Assembly (NCBI GenBank): GCA_963576565.1
Contig: OY755039.1
Coordinates: forward strand, 71,883,412 to 71,947,411
DNA: 64,000 nucleotides
Direction: 5' to 3'
Source: Aspidapion aeneum
Taxonomy: Eukaryota > Arthropoda > Insecta > Coleoptera > Brentidae
In this document: positions 45,640 through 55,904 of the stretch, piece after piece
How the letters are laid out: the number at the start of each line of letters is the position of its first letter
Position numbering within the stretch: position 1 is the stretch's first letter
Translations under genes and position numbers: made by a program
The notes under the pieces: generated by a model
The model's input: only the letters and a program-made list of their open reading frames with translations
The model's database searches: none
What the model was told of the DNA's origin: nothing

Positions 45640-46860
45640 CTTAATCTTGACGACAGTATTTTAAATATATTGGTTCAGGCAATAAATAAAAGTTTTTCAA
45701 CTGGTAATTTTACTGAAGGTTTAAAGTCATCTTTAGTAATTCCGTTGCATAAATCAGGTGCTCATGACAATCCAGCTAATTTCAGACCTATTTCTCTTTT
45801 AGCTACGCTTTCCAAAATAATTGAAAAAATCGTTAAGAAACGTATGCTACAATTTCTAAATAAACATAAAATTTTAAACAAGTTTCAGTTTGGCTTTCAA
45901 GAAAATACTAAAGCTAAATAATCAAGAATATGCTGCAGCTTTTTTTGTGACTTTAGTAAAGCTTTCGACTGTGTTAACAATAAATTGCTCTTAAAAAAAT
46001 TATATGTGTATGGCTTTAGGAGTAGTTTCTTGGAATTTTTCAGATCATATTTAAATTGGAGACGGCAAATGGTCAAGAATGGATGTCAAACTTCTGATCC
46101 AAAACCAATAAATCATGAGATTCCACAGGGTTATGTTCTTGGTCTGGTTCTTTTTCTTTTATATATCAATGATTTGATCAAAACTGATATTCAAGGTTTC
46201 TTCACAATCTTCGCTGACCACACAACTATTCTATGGCATCATAAAGACCCAGAAATTTTAAGGCAGATTATGTCTCGAGACAGACAAGATCAAAGAGTGC
46301 TGCAATAGCAACTTTCTTTGTTTTAATATAGAAAAAACAAGGGTTTTAACCTTTTGGTGATAAGACAATAAAAGGTTCTAATGGTTCAAAGTTTTTGGGA
46401 ATTTATATATGTAGATGATAAATTAACATTTAATGAGCACATCACAAATTTAAATAAAAAACTTGCCTCTGCATGTTTTGCCGCGCGTAAAGCCCGGTGC
46501 CCACCTACGACTTTCTCGTGCGTGCCCGCGCACGCGTCACATGACTGTGGTAACATTTCATATTGAGATCATGTGACGCGTGAGCGGGCACCCACGAGAA
46601 AGTCGTAGGTGGGAATCAGATGTAAGACATTTTCTGAACAATATGTCTCAAACAACATATTTTGCTTTGATTGAGTCGTTTTTACGTTATGTAGTAGCCT
46701 TCTGGGGTTGTTGTAGGAAAACCCTTTTGGAGTCAGTCTTCATTCTGCAGAAACGCACAGTAAGATATTTACGTGGTGCTGATGCAAGAGAACACTGCAA
46801 ACCTGTTTCTAAAGCATCAGATTCTATTCTTATATTGGAAACAGTGTTTAATTTTTAAAA
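45640..46860 (+). pseudogene. Jockey-like reverse transcriptase fragments
   Basis: Frames at 45640-45921, 45985-46308, 46381-46490 and 46622-46858 are pieces of one RT. Motifs are LVIPLHKSGAHDNPANFRPISLLATLSKIIEK, FQFGFQENT, DFSKAFDCVNN, IPQGYVLGLVLFLLYINDL, and the palm FADHTT. The catalytic second Asp of FADD is replaced by His. The thumb follows with IYVDDKLTFNEHI and ALIESFLRYVVAFWGCC. The frames are separated by small indels, an in-frame stop and the MITE. Inactive. Confidence 0.88.
46491..46621. mobile_element. Palindromic MITE, copy 1 (TAA/GTAA target)
   Basis: Near-perfect palindrome with CCACCTACGACTTTCTCGTG, GTGCCCGCGCACGCGTCACA and their complements. Flanked directly by GTAA on both sides (46487-46490 and 46622-46625). 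It splits the LINE RT between CFA and VRHF. A 3-bp TAA duplication would fit PIF/Harbinger. Copies 2 and 3 lie near 48.1 kb. Confidence 0.85.
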
Positions 46861-47629
46861 AGTAACAAGGGTGTAGTTTTTTCATCACGCTATAACTTTC
46901 GGAACCAAGAAAATATTCCTCTTCCAATTTCCAAATCAGCGCTCACAAAACAATCTTTGATATATGATAGCATTAAAATATTTTATAAAATACCAAATAT
47001 CTGTAAAAAAACTTGATAATGTACAAACTTTAAAAAAAAGTCAAAGAATTGTTAGTTGGTAAAGCCTATTATTCATTGAAAGAATATTTTGATGACAGGT
47101 TTTAGAAATATACTATAAGATCTATATAGTTAAGATTTTGTTAGAGTAATACGTAATTTACTTGACTGTGTGTAATTTTTATTTTTTGTTTTTTTGTGAA
47201 GTCCTTGGTACCCTTGTATATTTTATTATTACGCGTGTTTTTTTTTTTCAATTATTTTTTACTTAGGTACTTTATGTTCTTTACTTTTTAAGTAAACGTA
47301 AACACAGACTAAAACTGCCAAAATCAGCAGGTCTTTGAAACTCTCTTGGCTTGATAGATAAAAGGAAGGGTAAGAAACTGATCAGATTGATCAGGAAGTC
47401 AAATTGAATCCGGTTTAATTGAACTTTTATATATATAAGTCTAATTTATGAGTGACAAAATTTTTGTTTTCTGGCTTTTATATAATTTTATGTCTAAACG
47501 TAAGTTTGTCTATAAAGATTTACTGTATTTTTACGACAATAAAGCATATTGAAATTAAAAAAAAATAACATCTTACCTCAAAAAATTATTATCGTGTTTT
47601 GATATGTGACGTTTCGACCCCTGTGTAGA

Positions 47630-47950
47630 TCTGTGGGTAGCTATTCTGGGTCTTGAATCATGTGACCAACCACATCACATGCTTTGACCAATAGCAAACT
47701 CTGAGCGGTTGCGTGTTGTGCGAAGTGACTTGTCTCGATCAATGGCAGAGTCGCCCGCTCAGAGTTAGTGAATTTTACACGTTTGTGGTGAAATCTGTTC
47801 TCCTGCCCCGTACCGACTGAACGTTTCTCGGTCGGATCGTAGGAGAAACTTGCACAATGAAGGTTTTCGCATTGCACGTGACGGCTCGGAGGTAATTTGG
47901 GCTTGCCATTGACCAAACCATGTGATGGAAATAGAATAGCTACCCTGGTC
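47630..47950. mobile_element. MITE-like segment with GGTAGCTATTCT inverted ends
   Basis: GGGTAGCTATTCTGGG near 47635 and AATAGAATAGCTACCC near 47930-47945 are inverted. GC content is higher than the surroundings. No protein is supported. Confidence 0.5.
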
Positions 47951-48021
47951 GTCTGCAGATATAAAGCACGTGTACTACTTGGAGGGCGTTTAGATTAAAG
48001 CACCCAGTGTGCGTCCGGTAA

Positions 48022-48140
48022 AACCCGGTTCCCATCTACGACTTTCTCGTGGGTGCCCGCGCACGCGTCACATGACTATCATAACAGAGATCATGTGACG
48101 CGTGAGTGGGCACCCACGAGAAAGTAGGTGGAAACCGGGT
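48022..48140. mobile_element. Palindromic MITE, copy 2
   Basis: The same palindrome as 46491-46621, again between two GTAA (48018-48021 and 48141-48144). The ends CCCGGTTCCCATCTACG and GTAGGTGGAAACCGGGTG are inverted. Confidence 0.85.
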
Positions 48141-48154
48141 GTAAGGGTCGTTAC

Positions 48155-48235
48155 ACCTGATTTCCACCTACGACTTTCTCGTGGGTGCCCGCTCACGCGT
48201 CACATGATCTCAATATGAAATGTGGGCACCGGGCT
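48155..48235. mobile_element. Palindromic MITE, copy 3 (deleted, opposite orientation)
   Basis: About ten bases from copy 2 and in the opposite orientation, flanked by TTAC on both sides (48151-48154 and 48236-48239). It keeps one full arm and the loop; most of the other arm is deleted after AATATGAAATG. Confidence 0.8.
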
Positions 48236-48452
48236 TTACCCAGGCGGATGTGTGACGGTGCATGGTCGGAACGATTCTTCAATCTGAACGCTTTACCCCT
48301 TGCAGCTAATAAATTGAGAACTGTCATATGATTTTTATTTTGAAAATGCACGACAATAGGCGTGAGTTACACTCTATTTAAAATACCGTGTTTTGTGGAA
48401 CAAACGTTTTTGTGACTTGCGAATCTTGAGATGGAAGGAAGGTGAATTTCTT

Positions 48453-48569
48453 ATGGAATATAATTTATTAAATTCAGACGAAGATCATTCACCCGCGGAC
48501 GATGATCTCCTGCCTTTGTCCGCCGCACAGAGGGGCCAAATGGAGCTAATGTCGGAAATAATTATTTAA
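48453..48569 (+). CDS. Small acidic ORF, uncertain
   Basis: A 38-codon ORF, MEYNLLNSDEDHSPADDD then LLPLSAAQRGQMELMSEIII, in a locally less AT-rich stretch. The balanced, acidic composition resembles the N-terminus of a real protein more than random AT-rich translation. A preceding ATG at about 48431 gives only a 4-codon frame. There is no clear splice donor before the stop and I recognise no family. It may be chance. Confidence 0.2.
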   Translation: MEYNLLNSDEDHSPADDDLLPLSAAQRGQMELMSEIII

Positions 48570-48827
48570 ACACCCAAAATATTAGAAACAAAAATAATGT
48601 GTATTGGTTATTGTGATATAGGTTAAAATGCACCTGCTTAATATTTTATAAAGTTTTAATATTTGTTTTTTTTACAGGTTGATTTAAAAATAGATTTTTT
48701 AAAAAGAAATTTAAGTACTTTTACAAAAAAAAGTAATTAAGACCTAAACATTTATTAAAAATGAGTTTAAAAATTCTACATTTTATAATATTTCTGTTTA
48801 AGTTATTTAACCTGGCTCATAATATAC

Positions 48828-48990
48828 AGTATGTCCCAAAAGTCTGGAATCACCTTTTTTTTTTAAACTTGGAGATAAAATCATGGACACGTCAATTTTG
48901 AAATAGGAAGAGGAGTCACCTAACATACTATATTGTACAGAGTGTCCTCAATAAGACATATGCATGCATATTTTTTTACTTATATTGCAT
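48828..48990. repeat. Mariner-like terminal sequences
   Basis: TACAGTATGTCCCAAAAGTC near 48829 and TACAGAGTGTCCTC near 48936 are typical of Tc1/mariner-derived ends. No matching inverted end or transposase was found. Confidence 0.4.
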
Positions 48991-49291
48991 CTAAAAACTA
49001 ATTTTACCATTCTCTAAAAAAAAGGAATTTAATGTAAAGGCTTTTTGGATGAAAGTTGTTTATTTTTTGCTTGCATTTTGCTATTCTCTACATACAAAAT
49101 TAGGTTTTGTATTAAAGATCATTCCAAAAAAATGACATAAGGGCAAAATTTATGTTAAAATAAGACCTATTATTATTATTTTGTGGACACACTCCACACA
49201 TGTGTAATTGTTTTGCTTTCTAACTTTGTTTTATTGATATTAACTTTAAACAACAAGTAAAATTAAAGAAAGAAAAATTATAAAAAAGTTT

Positions 49292-49363
49292 CTCTTTGGC
49301 CGGGACTCGAACCCGGAACCTCTTGCTCTGTACGCAAAAGCTCTTTCATTAAGCTACCAAAGA
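49292..49363 (-). tRNA. tRNA-like gene, anticodon ACA (Cys, UGU)
   Basis: The minus strand folds into a complete cloverleaf. The acceptor is TCTTTGG/CCAAAGA (7 bp), the D stem GCTT/GAGC, the anticodon stem TTTGC/GCAAG with loop GTACAGA, the variable loop 5 nt, and the T arm CCGGG-TTCGAGT-CCCGG. A B box GGTTCGAGTCC is perfect; the A box is weak. A T6 terminator follows within about 5 nt. The ACA anticodon would read Cys UGU. Animal cytosolic tRNA-Cys normally uses GCA, so this may be a diverged tRNA copy, a SINE head or a pseudogene. No intron and no encoded CCA. Confidence 0.6.
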
Positions 49364-52300
49364 TCATACATAAATTTTCCGAAAACTTCCACCTATGCAT
49401 AACCTTAACAACCATAACAACTATAAAAGTAGAGCCAATCAAAAAACAAAAGTAACTTTTTTCTTGCAATATGGTATAAAACTATTAATTCATGTTAAAA
49501 TATATTATGCCAGTTTTAAAATTCGGTAGTAGTGCTGATATAAAAAAGTTGATTTTTTTACTAACCCCCATATATTATCTAACAAATTAAAAAAAAAATG
49601 CATTACAAGTGACTTTGCCTTTAGGCGTTTACTAAGCCATTTTTATGGTAAATTAATTTTTATCGGTCAAGATGTAAGAGTTAGTATTATTAAAACATAC
49701 GAAAAACGACCATTTCACGAATTTTGACCGTTTATATCTCAAAAACTGTACATAGAAAAACTTAACTTTACTTACATTTTTTTTGTTACATACCCCACTA
49801 TAACATAGTAAAATTATAGCCAGTTTAACCGAGACAAAAATTCCCCATAAGGCCTGTGTAAACTAGTGCGTGGTCCTTTGATAATCCACTTAACCCTTTC
49901 CAAAACAAAGATCCGTCAAAATGATATTTTTGAAAAATTTTCGGGCACCTTTCCTAAGTTAAAAATACGAAAACGGCAAGTTTGTAAAAGTTTTGGTTCA
50001 AAATTTGACTTTCGAAGAATTTACCCTTCCCCCACTCCTTTTAACTTAAGTAACTGTAACCGCTACCATAATTCACTTGGCTTTTTACAGGCCTAAAAAG
50101 TTGTTTATATCAATTTGATTAAAATCCTTTAAATTTAATGAGTTAATCAAATTTATGTTAAAAAACTGTCAATCAAATTTTTAGTCAATTAAACACTTTT
50201 TATTTAATAAAAATTCGTTAATAAACAAACAAGTTTTATATTTAAGATGTATAGTTTAATTTCTTTTACTTGGGTCGTATGTAGGCACTTTATTTTTAAT
50301 ATTAAAAATCTCAAAAAGGCGCAAGAAAGCGCAGCCATTTTTTTTAATTTTGTTAAGAAACATTCAATTAACAAAAAAGTGACAATAGTTTTGCTTAACA
50401 AAATTTTATCACACACTAAATAATATTTTTTATATTTCTTTAAGGTAAATTCTAATAATAATTGACTTCTTAGTTTATAAAAATATGATTACTCTATGAC
50501 AACCTACAGCTAGATATTGGTATTCAGTGTTTTTTGGTTAAATTACCTGTGCTGGATGTCTCCATCATAAAAAAAATTTTAGTTTTAAATATAATACTTC
50601 ATATATTATTAGAGAAAGTAATACATAATTATTCAATAATTTGTATGTAATTATCATAAAAATTAAACAGACGCTTTTTAAGGTGTCAAACTCACGTCAT
50701 ACTAAAAAACAAGTGAAAATACTCTGCTGCATTTTCAGCGCCCACTAGTTTGCTACATAATTTGAGTTCCAGATATTGTATATGTCTATTTGTGTTTTTT
50801 TAGTTTCTTCCACTTTTACACCCGATTGGCCCCTTTGTGCGCCGCCAGCTTGGTGTGCTCCTATAAAACCCGAATATTTATTTTGCACTCTTTCCAAAGG
50901 CAATATAGATTTAAGAAAAAATTGTAAATATAAAGGTAAAGAACTGTAAATAAATATTATTTGAATTTGAATAAATTTTATTTAAATTTTATTATGCTAT
51001 TTCGAAGGATACGAAAGTGTGCACCCGGTAAAAATAACCAAAGTAAAGTTTAACCGAATGCACACCGGATTCGATCTGAACGACCACGGTAATTGTATCA
51101 TGGATCACCTAATAGGTTATCTGTGATTGTATCAGCTACCAATTTGAAAAGATACAGTTCTGCAGGTGCAATAGTTTGGAAGATATAAGGCATAATCTAA
51201 AAACCAATTTTGCCTCCTTGCGCCCTCTAGAGGCAAAATATATAAATTTCTGTGACAGACAAAGAATACGTACATAAAGGCCGATGTGCGTGCCAAGTTT
51301 CATTACTCTAGCTTAAACCGTTAGGAATTGAGAAAATATTTTGAGAGACAATTTTGGGTCTATTAACAGGTAAGGCAGTGTTGGTGGAATCATTAGTAAT
51401 CGATTAAAGTAGGTGTTTTAAAATCTTCATCAAAAAGCCTACGAAAGACGCTATGGCCCCGAAGTGTCAATTTAGCGAAAATGCAAATTTTTAGGCTTAA
51501 TGAAAAAATGGATATTATACTTTTCTACCTCTACCCTAAAGCATCCTCGCGAGACTATGCCGTTTGTTTCCATGGAAACCGCACATCGCTAAAGGCTCTG
51601 TCGTATTGATCATCGGCATCCCTCCATCTCCATGCTCCATGCGGTGCCATGCCATGCTTGTCGTAAAAATATGATAAAAAACACATTGGATCATTTATTT
51701 GTTTATTTAGTATTACACTGCTTAACAGGAAACAACCCAATTACAAAGCAGGAAGACCTTAAAAAACCTTATTTCTGTTCAAGTTCATGATGGACCACAT
51801 CACTAAGGACCAATCCGAGATTCTGACGATAGAGGCAAAACCGTCATTTGAAACCCTTTGAAAAAAATGTCATTGCAATTCCCTTTGCGAAACTAATTTC
51901 GTAGATCCTAATTGCTTTAATGTAAAAGATTTTGGCACTCATAGGTCATTGCACCCCGGGCAGTCGCTCTGGCCGCCCTGCCCTGGAGATAAACCTGAGG
52001 GGACCACAATTTTGTCATTAAGAGCTGCAGCAATCTAATATCTAATCTAGGAATTTGTTTTTTTATTTTCAGATTTTTTATGTCAACTTTAGGTAAGTAT
52101 ACCTTTGGTCTTAAAAAATTGACGATCTTCTGTAGAACTCACTGCGGCAACCTGGCCCACTGAGCATATTATGTTTGGTCAGAGAACATAAAATGATTAG
52201 TTATATTTTCGCTGGTTTCGTATTTCTAGTAGGGGAGTTGTGAGATTTTGATTAAATATTTTGACTCTTGTATTGTATAAAACAAGCTGTTTACTAAAAA

Positions 52301-52436
52301 AAATTATCTTATATTGTTCAATTTTGAATTATAAGTATATTTGTAGGGTTTAAATGATCTTTTCTAAAAAATTATTTTTAGAATTTTATTTTGAATAATA
52401 ATTTGTCGTGGACTTTGTTTTTTCATAAATACGGGT
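49364..52436. other. AT-rich sequence, no supported gene
   Basis: Contains a TATA-like CTATAAAAC near 50861 with no following ORF. Near 51180-51350, a block with CAAGTTTCATTACTCTAGCT resembles other dispersed insect repeats. Reading frames here are short and look random. Confidence 0.5.
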
Positions 52437-52640
52437 GTTTTTTTTAAAGCGGTTGAATTCCAAAATTTGTCGTCAAGCAATAAAAATTTAAATCAAGCAA
52501 AACTAGAGATGTTGTTAAAGCCTTAACTTTACTAATTAACCAAAGGCCCCCAATAGCTATTTGCTATTAAAAAAAAACCTCCATTTGCTGCCGTAGAAAA
52601 ATAACTAATGAGAATTTAGTCTTACGCAAGTGTATAAAAT
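52437..52640 (+). repeat. Related copy of 21590-21990 without the MITE
   Basis: Shares AATTCCAAAATTTGTCGT, AAAGCCTTAACTTTACT and GCCCC-AATAGCTATTTG with 21600-21980. It lacks the 251-bp MITE found there, so it serves as an empty-site reference. Confidence 0.7.
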
Positions 52641-52679
52641 ACAGTAAAATTTCTACTATTTCAAAAAAAAAATTTAATT

Positions 52680-52970
52680 ATAACACAAATTATTGAGCAA
52701 ATTGCAGTCTACTATTCGAAAACCGCATATTGATCCACTGCTCCGTTAAAAGATTAGCATTTTGACCAAAATCTTATCAGCTCGTTAGAGTGTCAAATAC
52801 TATTTTACCTAAACATTTTATGAAAATCGGTTCAGCGGTTTAGAAGCTATCGTGTTACGGACAGAAACACACAAACACACACACAGACAGAAATCACGAC
52901 GATATTGCTAAGATAGGTCAAAATACATTTTTCTCTAGCCATTGCTGCGCGGGCTAGGAAGGTAAAAATG
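52680..52970 (-). repeat. Dispersed CA-family copy 4 (partial)
   Basis: Contains AACCGCATATTGATCC, TTTGACCAAAATCTTATCAG, a short (CA)n at about 52868-52886, and the end CATTGCTGCGCGGGCTAGGA, which is the complement of the start of copy 1. Confidence 0.8.
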
Positions 52971-53869
52971 CGTACCAAGCTTGGGCAATGATGTTTTGAT
53001 AAACCAATACTTTTGTTCCACAAAAAAAGCGTCTATATATTTCTCAGGTACGTTTACTTCGATATCTCTCTAATGTTAAATAGCACTTACCACACTAATT
53101 CCACATTATATTTATAAATACAGAGCAATTTCGTTATTTATCAGGCCTATAATAAAGTTTGTTTCAAACCTTAACCAACAATAAAACAACAAATTGGTTA
53201 TGTGTGTAATAATATACAATAATGAAATTTATTATATATTATACCCATAGGCTATATCGAATAAAATGCACTTTATGAAAACAATTTAAATATTATTTGG
53301 ATAATATTATAAATGAAAACTAAATAAGGTTAGTATTTAATATGCCTTTTCTATATACAAGTGAAAACTAAAATTTTAGTTTATTTTATATGATTAATGA
53401 CAAAACATATAAGAGTGCAAGAAAAACCCTTTAATATGCTGCCAAAATTATAGCAGTAGGGTAAAAGCGGGAGAGATGCCAAAAATGTTTTATTTTTCTG
53501 TAATTTTTAGGCTTTTTTTTTCAAAATACGTTACTACTTATATTAAAATTTGGTAAAATGCATAACTAAACTTTAATTCGAAAAAAATTAAGATTATAGA
53601 AAATTTTTGTTTTTCCTATAAAAATCGGCAACTCTCCTAACTCTTGGGAGAGATGTCTCATAGTAAAAGGAGAGAAACCGCCGTATTTGTTATCTAATAT
53701 TCATTTTAACCTAAAATTAGATTTTGCATTAAAAGTTATTGAACTTAATACTGAGAAAACTAACAAAACATTTTTTACTTTAATAACCGATCACATCTCC
53801 ACATTTTGGGTAGAGATACCGCGTCTTAATAGAAGACATGCCGCAGTGTTCTTCGGTCTTCAGTCCAGG

Positions 53870-55052
53870 GGGGCATTGGCGAGGAAGGAAATGCCTTTTT
53901 TCGAAACACCGGTGTCCGTGGTTGACTATACCGCTATGAAGTTGCCTTTTATTCTTGATAAACTTATTGTTTTCGGTTCCGAACCGATACCGTGGAGAAG
54001 GTGACAGCATAGTCTGGTTGAACGGTGATGAAATGTCTTTCTTCCTTAGACCGGTGGACGTTTTCGTCCCGCCATGGACTAAGTTTCCTTGGTTCGCTGT
54101 CGTTCACTCGTAGAATAAAAAATAGGTGAAACCTATTTTTTAATTCTTTTTGATTTACCTTGTATCTTGTAGTCAGTTTGTTCTACTTTGTGTCAGGCAA
54201 GCCACGCTGAGGAAGGAAATGCCTTTCTCCGAAACACCGGTGTCCGTGGTTGACTATACCCCTATGAAGTTGCCTTTTATACTTGATTAACACATTGTTT
54301 TCGGTTCCGAACCAATACCGTGGAGATGGTGACAGCATGGTCAGGTTGAACTGTGACGAAAAGTCTTTCTTCCTTATAGACCAGTGGACGTTTTCGTCTC
54401 ACCACGGACTAAGTTTCCTTGGTTCGCTGTCGTTCACTCGTAGAATGAATAATAGGTTTCATCTATTTTTCCATTCCTTTTGATTTTCCTTGTATCTTGT
54501 AGTCAGTTTATTCTATATTTGTGTCAGGCAAGCCACGCTGAGAAAGGAAATGCCCTTTTTCGAAACACCGGTGTCCGTGGTTGACTATACCCCTATGAAG
54601 TTGCCTTTTATGTTCTACTTTGTGTCAGGCAAGCCACGCTGAGGAAGGAAATGCCTTTTTCCGAAACACCGGTGTCCGTGGTTGACTATACCCCTATGAA
54701 GTTGCCTTTTATACTTTATTAACTTATTGTTTTCGGTTCTGAACCGATACCGTGGAGACGGTGACAGCATGGTCTGGTTGAACTGTGATGAAAATTCTTT
54801 CTTCCTTATAGACCGGTGGACGTTTTCGTCCCGCCATTGACTAAGTTTCCTTGGTTCGCTGTCGTTCACTCGTAGAATGAAAAATAGGTTTCACCTATTT
54901 TTCCATTCTTTTTGATTTACCTTGTATCTTGTAGTCAGTTTGTTCTTCTTTGTGTCAGGCAAGCCACGCTGAGGAAGGAAATGCCTTTATCCGAAACACC
55001 GGTGTCCGTGGTTGACTATACCCCTATGAAGTTGCCTTTTATACTTGATTAC
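53870..55052. repeat. 330-bp tandem satellite, ~3.6 units
   Basis: Repeat starts at about 53870, 54199, 54529 (a 102-bp truncated unit), 54631 and 54961, with a 330-bp period. Units share CACCGGTGTCCGTGGTTGAC, ATGAAGTTGCCTTTTA, CCGATACCGTGGAGA and CTTGGTTCGCTGTCGTTCAC. GC is higher than in the flanks. Long frames across it on both strands come from the repeat. Confidence 0.88.
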
Positions 55053-55057
55053 TACAG

Positions 55058-55107
55058 GTAAGTTAAAGGCTAAAAGATATTATATTTTTGTTGACTTGCT
55101 TTAACAG
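55058..55107 (+). other. Candidate 50-bp intron
   Basis: Consensus donor CAG|GTAAGT at 55058 and acceptor TTGCTTTAACAG at 55107, directly after the last satellite unit. The downstream sequence has an open frame of about 65 codons (rich in Lys, ...KLDQSIAILHGEV...) to TGA at 55302-55304. The frame continuous with the satellite reading is shorter. A transcript is not shown. Confidence 0.3.
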
Positions 55108-55304
55108 AAAAGCACTCAAAGAAGAAATCACCTGTAGAAAAAAGTGTACAAAGAAAAAAAGGCACAGAGGACACAGAATTTCGAATAAGTAGAAAAAAAC
55201 TGGACCAAAGTATTGCAATATTACACGGTGAAGTTGCGAAAATGGTACATTTTCAAAGCCATAAAAAAAATATTTCAAGGAGCTTCTTTATAAGGCAACG
55301 TTGA

Positions 55305-55904
55305 CATCACTAAAAAAATATTCTATATTTTTTTAGCGATATTTTTTTAGCGGTTTCTGCATTTTTCTGTTATAAGGAGCCTGAATAACAAGGTTGAATC
55401 AAATATACAGATTACGTTTTTATTTTATGTGCCGGTGTAAATATTACCTACAACTACAACAAAAAATATTTTACTCCAGTTTTTAGTTTTTATGAATTTC
55501 AATAAAAAAATCTCAGATATTTTCCAAATTTAAAAAAAAATTCAAATTTTTTCAAAATTCTAAAAGAATATCAAAATTTACATATATCCAGGGTCTCCCA
55601 TAACTTAGGAGCCAAAGTGCAGCAGGTGATAAAGGAGATTATTTCTGATAAAAAAGTTTATAACATGGGGGTCAATCAAGTTGGGAAGGAGTTGGAAAAG
55701 AAAATAAAATTTGTCACAGTCAAATGAATACTTAGCTGTAATTGTGATCCAAAAATGTATTATTTCCCTTTTTGATAAAATTACAAGTTAAGGAGTAATT
55801 TATAAAAAATAAAATTCTTTAAAAAAACTAATTTTTGCTTCGTTATTTTTTTTAAATAGCAATGATATTTTAATAATATGTCTCTGTAGAAACTTATTAT
55901 TAAA
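55305..55904. other. AT-rich sequence, nothing recognised
   Basis: No supported feature. Confidence 0.5.

Larger units (their letters stand above)
45600..47567 (+). mobile_element. Jockey-like LINE, decayed, interrupted by a MITE
   Basis: Carries RT blocks in several frames, a C-terminal block near 47000-47105 (VGKAYYSLKEYFDDRF), a 3' UTR and a terminal AATAAAGCATATTGAAATT followed by A9 at about 47559. The RT finger and palm motifs are of the jockey/CR1 type. The 5' half, including the endonuclease, is absent. A 131-bp palindromic MITE sits at 46491-46621. Confidence 0.85.

Noticed and set aside
50855..50900. TATA-box promoter
   Set aside because: CTATAAAAC occurs in isolation with no ORF or element downstream.
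52073..52092. 20-nt microexon between a strong acceptor (TTTTATTTTCAG) and donor (GTAAGTAT)
   Set aside because: Splice signals alone are common in AT-rich DNA; no flanking exons or frame support.
53780..54869. Minus-strand frames in the 330-bp satellite
   Set aside because: Frames recur with the repeat unit and match no family; treated as satellite.
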